Shown here piece after piece: positions 35,027-41,923 of a DNA stretch of 64,000 bases. This DNA comes from JAJDXW01 sp965202895 (GTDB lineage: Bacteria > Pseudomonadota > Gammaproteobacteria > HK1). The DNA lies in contig OZ241901.1 in assembly GCA_965202895.1 (NCBI GenBank), forward strand, positions 3,658,001 through 3,722,000, in the 5' to 3' direction. Under the pieces are notes generated by a model. The model was not told the origin of the DNA and made no database searches. It saw nothing but the letters and a program-made list of their open reading frames with translations. Every line of letters begins with the position of its first letter. Position 1 is the stretch's first letter. The position numbers and the translations under genes are program-made.

Positions 35027-37879
35027 ATGACGCAGGATGACTCCGTACCAGGAGCGGCGCCGGAAGACGACCGCCGGCTGATCGAGGACTACCTGCCGCT
35101 CGACGCGATCAATGCCATCGCGTCCAAGGAGAAGCTGCATCCCCGGCGATACGTGGAGCTGGTCCACTACTGGCCGGCCCGCCGCCCGATCACCGCGTCG
35201 CGCGCCGCCGTCTACGCCGCGCTCGTCCCCGCCCCGAACTCCGATGCCGAACGCGAGGAGGCCAAGGATTTCGTCGCCGGACTCGCTGCCTACGAGCCGG
35301 CCGCCGCGACGGTCGGCGAGGCGCGCGACCGGATCAGGGCGCTGCACGACGGGAGGGCGCCCAAGGTGCTGGACCTGTTCGCGGGCGGGGGCGCCATTCC
35401 GCTGGAAGCCGCGCGTCTCGGCTGCGAGAGCCACGCCCTCGACTACAACCCGGTGGCGCACCTGATCGAGCTGTGCACCCTGGTGTATCCGCAGACGTTC
35501 GGCCCGGGTCTTGCGAACGACTTCCAGCGGTGGAGCGAAGTGGTTCTCGACCGGCTGCGAAGGGAGATCGGCGATCTGTACCCGGCCATCGAGATACCGC
35601 GGACCCGGGACGTGTCCCGCCAGTCGGAGCTCTTCGCGGGCGGTGACCCTCCAACGGCCCGGCAGGCCGAACCGGTCGCGTACATCCGGGCGCGCACCGT
35701 TCCATGCCGCCGGCCCGGCTGCGCCGCTCCCGTTCCCCTGGTCCGTCAGGCGTGGCTTCGCAAGAAGGGCGGCGCCGTGGCGGCGGTTCCGCGCATCGAG
35801 GGCGGCAGTCGCCTGCGTTGGGACATCGTGTCGGGGAGCTCCACCGATGAGGTCTCGCTGCACGCGGAGCAGACCGGCGCGGGACAGGCGGTCTGCGTCG
35901 CGTGCAATACCCCCGCACCCGCCGATCACGTCAAGGAGATGGCGGCGGCGGGCCGGATGGGGGAGTCGCTTGCGGCGGTCGTAGCCGCGCTGCCGAGAAG
36001 CGGGCAACAGTCGAAGAGACGACCCAAGCTGTACCTGTCTCCGGAGGTTACTTCAGTGCTTCCGGAGAACGAGTTGGCGCAACGTCTGGCCGATATTGAG
36101 CGAGAGCTCGGCCTCGCTCGCCCTGCCGAGGCGCTTCACGGGAAGCTCCGCGACCAATTGCCGGCTTACGGAGTAGAGCACTACTCCGAGCTGTTCACGC
36201 CCCGGCAACTGCTGGTCCTGTTCACCCTCATCAAACACGTCCGAAAAGCCCATGCCGAAATGCTGGGAGAGGGTATGGCCGAGGATCGGGCGCGGGCGCT
36301 GGCGACGTACTTTGCGATGGCGTTCGGCCGTTTCGTCATCATATTCAACAAGTTTTCTCGGTGGGAGCCCGCAGTCCAGAGAACGAAAGGAGCCATTGGT
36401 GATCGTCAAGCTCTGAAGATGATTTACGATTTTTCCGAGATCAATGGCTTGGCGCACACGGAGGGTTGCCTCCCCTTCGCGCTGGACCGGGAGGCATACT
36501 GCATCCGCGAGCTCGCCAAGGTCGGCGTCGGCAATCCGTCGGTCGTCACCCGCGGCAACGCGGAGAAGCTGTTCTACGACGACCAGACCTTCGACGCGGT
36601 GATCACCGATCCGCCCTACTACAGCAGCATCTACTACGCGGATCTGTCGGCGTTCTTCTACGTGTGGCTGAAACGCATCGTCGGCGACCTCTACCCCGAG
36701 CACTTCACCCTGCCCGCGCCCCCGAAGCGGCGGGAGGCGGTCGCCCAGCCGAGCGAGCACGGCGGGAACGCGAAGGAGGCGAACGCGCACTACCAGGACC
36801 TGATGCGCCGCTCGTTCGCGGAAGCCCGCCGCGTCCTGAAGCCGGGCGCCCCCCTCGTCTGCGTCTACGCCCACCGGACGACGGAGGGCTGGGCCACCCT
36901 GATCCGCGCCCTGGTCGACGCCGGGCTCACCGTCACCGAGGCGTGGCCGGTGCAGACGGAGTCGCGCGGGCGGGTCAACGCGCTCGGGGCCGCCGCGCTC
37001 TCCGACAGCATCTTCTTCGTCGCACGAAGGCGGGACGACACCGCGACCGGCCGGTACGAAGCGGAGGTGGAGCCGGAGCTGCACCACATCGCGCGCGAGC
37101 GCGTGACCACCCTGTGGGCGGGGGGCAAGGGGATCGGAGGCGCCGACCTGCTGATGGCTGCGGTCGGCGCGGGCCTTCGCGCCTACACGCGCTTCGCCAG
37201 GGTCGAGTACGCCAACGGCGAGGCCGTGCCCGCCGAACGCTATCTCCGCGAGGTCGAGGGTGTCGTGCTCGACGTGATGCTCGACGAGATCTTCGGCTTG
37301 CGCGGAGCGGCCGTCGGCTCGGTGGACCCGACCACCCGCTTCTACATCCTGTGGCGGTTCACCTATCGCGAGTCCGCCATCGAGGCCGGCGACACCTACG
37401 TCTTCTGCTATCCGCAGGGCATCGAGATGGACGGCCCGGACGGGCTGGCCGGGCCGGCGCCGTCGCTGGTCGAGAAGGTCCGCGCGGGCGCGGGCGGCAG
37501 CAAGTTCCGGGTCCGCACCTTCGAGGAGCGCGGCGGCGGCGGCGCGCTCGGCATCGGTGAAGACGGCAAGCCGGCGCCGCTCGTCGACGTCGTCCACCGG
37601 CTGCTCTGGCTGCTGGACAACCGGCCGATGCAGGTCCGGGAGTTCCTGGAGGCGGCGCGACCGAGCCAGGAGCAGCTTCGCCTGGTCACCCAGGCGCTCT
37701 GCGCCCCGGTCCTGGACGGCCCGCGAGCGGAGGACGCCGCGCCGACCGCCGAGCTGCGCGCCCTCGCCCGGCTGAACGCCAACTGGCGGAGCGTGGTCGA
37801 GGGGGCCGCGTATGATCGGGAGGTCGAAGGCCGGATCACCGGACAGGCGGAGCTGTCCCTGGAGGGCGCCGACCGATGA
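35027..37879 (+). CDS. DUF1156 DNA methylase
   Basis: A protein of 950 residues. The N-terminal DUF1156 region has DRRLIEDYLPLDAINAIAS and VELVHYWPARRPITASRA. The S-adenosylmethionine motif is VLDLFAGGGAIPLEAARLG (114-132). Two cysteine pairs (CRRPGCA, CVACN) suggest a zinc knuckle. The amino-methyltransferase motif ITDPPYYSSIYYADLSAFFY (near 526-545) predicts N6-adenine or N4-cytosine methylation. It would mark host DNA in a module with the DUF499 ATPase and the SNF2/DUF3883 helicase. Its stop overlaps the start of a DUF499 gene as expected, but that DUF499 copy is only a fragment; the full gene comes 3.95 kb later. Confidence 0.9.
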   Translation: MTQDDSVPGAAPEDDRRLIEDYLPLDAINAIASKEKLHPRRYVELVHYWPARRPITASRAAVYAALVPAPNSDAEREEAKDFVAGLAAYEPAAATVGEARDRIRALHDGRAPKVLDLFAGGGAIPLEAARLGCESHALDYNPVAHLIELCTLVYPQTFGPGLANDFQRWSEVVLDRLRREIGDLYPAIEIPRTRDVSRQSELFAGGDPPTARQAEPVAYIRARTVPCRRPGCAAPVPLVRQAWLRKKGGAVAAVPRIEGGSRLRWDIVSGSSTDEVSLHAEQTGAGQAVCVACNTPAPADHVKEMAAAGRMGESLAAVVAALPRSGQQSKRRPKLYLSPEVTSVLPENELAQRLADIERELGLARPAEALHGKLRDQLPAYGVEHYSELFTPRQLLVLFTLIKHVRKAHAEMLGEGMAEDRARALATYFAMAFGRFVIIFNKFSRWEPAVQRTKGAIGDRQALKMIYDFSEINGLAHTEGCLPFALDREAYCIRELAKVGVGNPSVVTRGNAEKLFYDDQTFDAVITDPPYYSSIYYADLSAFFYVWLKRIVGDLYPEHFTLPAPPKRREAVAQPSEHGGNAKEANAHYQDLMRRSFAEARRVLKPGAPLVCVYAHRTTEGWATLIRALVDAGLTVTEAWPVQTESRGRVNALGAAALSDSIFFVARRRDDTATGRYEAEVEPELHHIARERVTTLWAGGKGIGGADLLMAAVGAGLRAYTRFARVEYANGEAVPAERYLREVEGVVLDVMLDEIFGLRGAAVGSVDPTTRFYILWRFTYRESAIEAGDTYVFCYPQGIEMDGPDGLAGPAPSLVEKVRAGAGGSKFRVRTFEERGGGGALGIGEDGKPAPLVDVVHRLLWLLDNRPMQVREFLEAARPSQEQLRLVTQALCAPVLDGPRAEDAAPTAELRALARLNANWRSVVEGAAYDREVEGRITGQAELSLEGADR

Positions 37880-37971
37880 GCGAAGCACCCCGCCCCTGGC
37901 TCGAATGCGTCGACCTGCACCCCGACGTCCTGTCGGACGATTTCTCCGAAGACGTCTTCGCGCTCGACCTC
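37749..37971 (+). repeat. Left 223-bp direct repeat flanking the Argonaute insert
   Basis: It covers the last ~130 bp of the DUF1156 gene and the first ~96 bp of DUF499. It matches 41701-41923 with no gaps and, by eye, seven substitutions (about 97%). Sequence diverges abruptly on both outer and inner sides of the repeats. Confidence 0.95.
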
Positions 37972-38049
37972 CGCGTGCTGGCCGACCATCTGATCGAGAC
38001 GGATTCCGGTTTGCCGGCAAACGCTGAACCGATGCGCTTGGCGGATTGA
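37876..38049 (+). pseudogene. 5' fragment of the DUF499 gene
   Basis: The first 32 codons (MSEAPRPWLECVDLHPDVLS...FALDL) are those of the intact DUF499 gene at 41828. After position 37971 the sequence becomes unrelated (RVLADHLIETDSGLPAN) and stops at 38049. It retains the normal 4-bp overlap with the methylase gene, which shows this was the original junction. Confidence 0.9.
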
Positions 38050-38144
38050 TGGTCCCTTACCCATGAAGTCTTCGACAAGGCCACGAAGAAACCTCCGCCG
38101 CCCGGCTTCCGATCCCCTGATGCCGAATTCCCGGGAGGGGAGCG

Positions 38145-38227
38145 TCCTGGGAGCGCGGGCGTCCCGCCCGCAAGCGGGCCGGAGGCCCGCCATATGGCAA
38201 AGCGGGCGGGACGCCCGCGCTCCCAGG
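38145..38227. repeat. REP-like palindromic element, copy 1
   Basis: Perfectly complementary arms (tcctgggagcgcgggcgtcc... and ...ggacgcccgcgctcccagg) of at least 25 bp surround a ~30-bp centre that itself contains a small hairpin (gcgggccggaggcccgc). Related elements occur at 45319-45400 and 54001-54084. It lies 63 bp upstream of the Argonaute fusion gene. Confidence 0.8.
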
Positions 38228-38289
38228 TTCGCAACCGGCGCACGGTTCCGGCTCCGCCGGGTCGGGGGCTCGACGAAGAGGACATGGTA

Positions 38290-41200
38290 ATGGAGCCGTC
38301 TCCACGGGCAGTCTACGACGATCCGGCAAGCCATTGGGCTTTCCTGACCCGGCCCTCGGACGACGAATTCGAAGGCCAGCACTTCGATCGCAAGGAGGCG
38401 GGCCAGCGGACGAGTGACGCCAAGAGGCTCGGAAATCAACTGAGACAGCTCCGGGAGGGCATCACCGAGACGATTTCAGGCTTCGCCAACAGCAACGTCG
38501 AGGGCGGCCTTCTCGTGATCGGAATCGCATCCAACGGGGACGTCGAGGGCATCAACCATCTGACGGAAGAACAGAAGAACAGCCTCACCAACATCGGGAA
38601 CCTCCTCCACAATCAGGCGGCCGAGGCGAAGCTTCACGGATGCGCCGACGCTTCCGGCCAAAGCAACGCCATCTGCCTGATCTTCACCCCCCATGCCGAC
38701 AGGGGCATCTGCGAGACGCCGGGACCGGCGCCAAGAGCGTGGGAGCGACGCGGCCCCCAGAACGTGCCCGTTACGCAGGAGATGCGGGATCGGATCAGCG
38801 ACAGGAAGAACCTTGTCGATTTCGAGAATACGTTCTGTTGCCCCTACGATCGCGCCGACCTCTCGGACGACATCCTGGAGGAGTTCCGCAAGGTGTTTTC
38901 CCCGGGCGCGACCGGAGACTTCCCGGACGAACGGTTGCTCCATGAAGCCGGCGCGCTGGTTCGCCGGGATGGGGAGCACTGGTTTACACATGCCGGGCTT
39001 CTGTTCTTCGGATCGAACCCGCAGCGGGTTCTTCCCGCATCGTACATCCGCCTGTTGCGATTCGGAGTGGTTTTCGAAGACTTCGCCAAGCGTGGCCTGC
39101 CGACGTTCGACCAGAAGTTCACGGGTCCGGTCACGAAGCAGATCCGCGAAGCGAGGACGTTCTTCCGGGAGTCCGCGTTCTTCAAGCGCTATCAAAAGCG
39201 GGGGGAGACGGGCGGCTTCGTCGAGGACCCGGAATTTCCGCCCACCGTCATCGAAGAGGCGATCGTGAACGCCGTGGCGCATCGGGACTACCGTACCGGC
39301 ATACCGATCGAGTGCGAAGCCTACACGGATGCGTTCGTGGTGAAGAATCCAGGCCGGATGACCCAGCGGGACGCGGATCTCCCGCCCCATTTCACATTGG
39401 CCGAGGTCGTGCTCGACTCGATGCCCAGGAATCCCAAGCTGCTGGAATGGCTGAAGCTGATGCGAGACCCGAGCGGCATCGCCTATGTACAGGCCATCAG
39501 CGAGGGTACGAAGCAGATGGTCACGGCGATGAAGGATCACAAATTGCCCGCCCCCTCGTACCGCCTCGCCTCGAACGAGACGTTGATCAGGATCGAAAGC
39601 AGGGCCGAAGAGCGTGAGGCTGCGCTCCTGGCTGCGAACGACGACAGAGCAACGGAATTCGGCAACCTGTTTCTCCTGAGATTTCGGCGGCAGGAAAATC
39701 CGGTCGGGTACGAGGTCTTCGGATCACGTTACGGAGAGATCATGAAGACGCTGCGCGATGCCCTCAAGGGGAACGGATGGCACATCGACCGCGATGGATT
39801 CAGCAGGGTATTGGCGCACAGAAGACGCATCGAGCTGGACACACCAGTGGAGGTGAGGTCGATTCTGCGTTTCTATCCAGCGTACGAGTTTCAGATTCGG
39901 CAGTACCATCGGCGTTTTTACCTGTGTATCGATTACAGGTGCCTGGCCCTCAACGTGAGAAGGCTCGCCGTCGTCAAGCAGCACTTCACGCGAGACGAAC
40001 TGGAACGCCGCCGCTGCATAGCGGACAGTGGAGGATGGCGAGATGGTCGGCTGTCTGAATTCAGCGATGAATTCGCGAAAGTGCGATTTTTCGACACTGA
40101 CAGGGAAGAGACCGTTTCCGTTGGTGACGTCATTCCCATTTGCAACGTGGCGATGCTGGAATCCATGTTGGAACAGGAAGGATCGTCATTCGACCTCGTC
40201 ACTGCGATCCGAAAGCATAGCTTGGTCACGAGGAAAGATTCCGCGAGAGAGCGAGCGGAGAAAATACTAACGATGGCGAATCATCTTGCAGAAACTCTGT
40301 TTCCACTGCGGTGCTTCGACCTCGACGTAGATGTAGTATCCGATCCGGTTCGGCTTTCCGAACGAGCGCGGCTCCCGGAATGGGAGCTGATCGTTCACCG
40401 ACTTCCGGAGCCGGAGGTCGAGTTTCGGCAGCATCAATTGTCGCCGAACGTCCGGGAAGGCATCACGAGGTATGGCGCTTATGGCGATGAGCCGCAGGAG
40501 ATCGAGCTGGTGCCCGTCTGTCTGAGTTCGATGCGCAAGGAAATGGAAGGCTTGATCGCCCGCCTGATTGGAGGACGATACAGATACCTCGGTTCCGAAC
40601 GCACGTTCGCGACGAAGTTCTCGTATTCGGCGATCGTGACCGTGGATCGCGTCGATGACGTCCGGGGAGAAATCGAACGTCTGTTGGATCGGCGGCCGGG
40701 AAGCCGAACCGAGGCTCGTACAAGATCGCTCTTTCTCGTCCACACCCCGGAGGAGGGCTACTCCCGCGACGACCATACGGCGCCATACTACGTCAACAAG
40801 AGGTTGTTGCTGGAAAGAGGCGTGCCTTGCCAGATGGTGGATACCCCGACGCTCAAGAATGCGGATTGGAAGGATCTGAACCTGGCCCTGAACATCTGCG
40901 CGAAGTGCGGCGTCCGGCCCTGGGTTTTGCCGGATGCCATCCCGGAAGCGGATTTCTTCGTGGGATTGTCCTACACGCAGTCCGGCGACGGCCGCCGGAT
41001 CATGGGGTTCGCCAGCGTGTTCAACAGCTATGGAAGATGGGAGTTCTATCGTGGGAACACGTCCTGGTTCGACTTCGACGATCGAAACGTCCGTCTTGCC
41101 GGGCTGGTCGAAGAAACGTTGACGAGGCTCGGATCCCGGTTGTCCTCGACCCCCCGCGTGGTGTTCCAATATTCGGCGAAATTCTCGCGGATCGACCGGG

Positions 41201-41658
41201 AGGCGATTCTTCGCGCGGCCCGGAGAGTTCGTCCGGAGGGCATTTACACCTTCGCCTGGATCAATTCCCATCACAACGTCCGTTTTTACGATCGCCGGCC
41301 GGATACGGACGGAAGTCTTCGCCGAGGCAGCTACGTCGAGGCCGGCGCGAACAAGCTCTACTTGTCCACCACGGGCTACAACCCGTTTCGCCGGATGATG
41401 GGGACGCCGAAGCCACTGGAAGTCTCCGCGTGGGTCGAGCGACCGGACGGCGGTGGCGGCCGGCCGGATTTGCGTGTACTTGCCCTGCAGGTGCTGAGCC
41501 TCACGAAGCTGAACTGGGCTTCCACGGATGCGTTCTGCGGGGAGCCGATCACGCTCAAGTACGCCGGGGACATCGCCTACTTGACGGCAGCGTTTCTACG
41601 GCAGTCGGAGCCGTTCAAGCTGCACCCGTCGCTGGAGACGACGCCATGGTTCCTGTAG
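38290..41658 (+). CDS. Fusion of AlbA_2/Schlafen-type ATPase with a full-length, probably inactive Argonaute
   Basis: A protein of 1122 residues. Residues ~26-150 form an AlbA_2 (Schlafen) domain: FEGQHFDRKEA, GITETISGFANSNVEGGLLV, IGIASNGDVEGI. Residues ~215-420 resemble the GHKL-like ATPase half of COG2865 proteins (WFTHAGLLFFG, PTVIEEAIVNAVAHRDYR, VVKNPGRM). Residues ~455-700 look like the N/PAZ part of a long Argonaute. The MID pocket is conserved (APYYVNKRLLLERGVPCQMV, AKCGVRPWVL: Tyr833, Lys837, Gln848, Lys872), so 5'-phosphorylated guide binding is expected. PIWI (887-1122) ends VLSLTKLNWAS...PITLKYAGDIAYL, but the first catalytic Asp is Ser894 (FFVGLSY) and the second is missing at VVFQYSAKF. 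It may sense nucleic acid through a guide and act through AlbA_2. The start at 38290 has AGAGG upstream; 38284 is possible. Confidence 0.85.
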   Translation: MEPSPRAVYDDPASHWAFLTRPSDDEFEGQHFDRKEAGQRTSDAKRLGNQLRQLREGITETISGFANSNVEGGLLVIGIASNGDVEGINHLTEEQKNSLTNIGNLLHNQAAEAKLHGCADASGQSNAICLIFTPHADRGICETPGPAPRAWERRGPQNVPVTQEMRDRISDRKNLVDFENTFCCPYDRADLSDDILEEFRKVFSPGATGDFPDERLLHEAGALVRRDGEHWFTHAGLLFFGSNPQRVLPASYIRLLRFGVVFEDFAKRGLPTFDQKFTGPVTKQIREARTFFRESAFFKRYQKRGETGGFVEDPEFPPTVIEEAIVNAVAHRDYRTGIPIECEAYTDAFVVKNPGRMTQRDADLPPHFTLAEVVLDSMPRNPKLLEWLKLMRDPSGIAYVQAISEGTKQMVTAMKDHKLPAPSYRLASNETLIRIESRAEEREAALLAANDDRATEFGNLFLLRFRRQENPVGYEVFGSRYGEIMKTLRDALKGNGWHIDRDGFSRVLAHRRRIELDTPVEVRSILRFYPAYEFQIRQYHRRFYLCIDYRCLALNVRRLAVVKQHFTRDELERRRCIADSGGWRDGRLSEFSDEFAKVRFFDTDREETVSVGDVIPICNVAMLESMLEQEGSSFDLVTAIRKHSLVTRKDSARERAEKILTMANHLAETLFPLRCFDLDVDVVSDPVRLSERARLPEWELIVHRLPEPEVEFRQHQLSPNVREGITRYGAYGDEPQEIELVPVCLSSMRKEMEGLIARLIGGRYRYLGSERTFATKFSYSAIVTVDRVDDVRGEIERLLDRRPGSRTEARTRSLFLVHTPEEGYSRDDHTAPYYVNKRLLLERGVPCQMVDTPTLKNADWKDLNLALNICAKCGVRPWVLPDAIPEADFFVGLSYTQSGDGRRIMGFASVFNSYGRWEFYRGNTSWFDFDDRNVRLAGLVEETLTRLGSRLSSTPRVVFQYSAKFSRIDREAILRAARRVRPEGIYTFAWINSHHNVRFYDRRPDTDGSLRRGSYVEAGANKLYLSTTGYNPFRRMMGTPKPLEVSAWVERPDGGGGRPDLRVLALQVLSLTKLNWASTDAFCGEPITLKYAGDIAYLTAAFLRQSEPFKLHPSLETTPWFL

Positions 41659-41700
41659 GGGTTCATACAGGCATGGGACGAGGTCGTCTCGCGCGACCGA

Positions 41701-41923
41701 CCGAGCTGCGCGCCCTCGCCCGGCTGAACGCCAATTGGCGGAGCGTCGTCGAAGGGGCCGCGTATGATCGGAAGGTCGAAGGCCGGATCACCGGACAGGC
41801 GGCGCTGTCCCTGGAGGGCGACGACCGATGAGCGAAGCACCCCGCCCCTGGCTCGAATGCGTCGACCTGCATCCCGACGTCCTGTCGGACGATTTCTCCG
41901 AAGACGTCTTCGCGCTCGACCTC
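41701..41923 (+). repeat. Right 223-bp direct repeat flanking the Argonaute insert
   Basis: The partner of 37749-37971. It carries the last ~130 bp of DUF1156 coding sequence, here detached from its gene, followed directly by the start of the intact DUF499 gene. The repeat pair leaves both DUF1156 and DUF499 complete on the outer sides. Confidence 0.95.

Noticed and set aside
37972..41700. Argonaute insert as a classical transposon or insertion sequence
   Set aside because: There is no transposase gene, no terminal inverted repeats at the insert ends, and the flanking duplication is far longer than any known transposase makes.
40827..41831. Open frame overlapping the Argonaute C-terminus in another frame, ending with methylase-tail sequence
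   Set aside because: The last part is only the detached DUF1156 tail in the 223-bp repeat, and the rest is a shadow of the PIWI domain.
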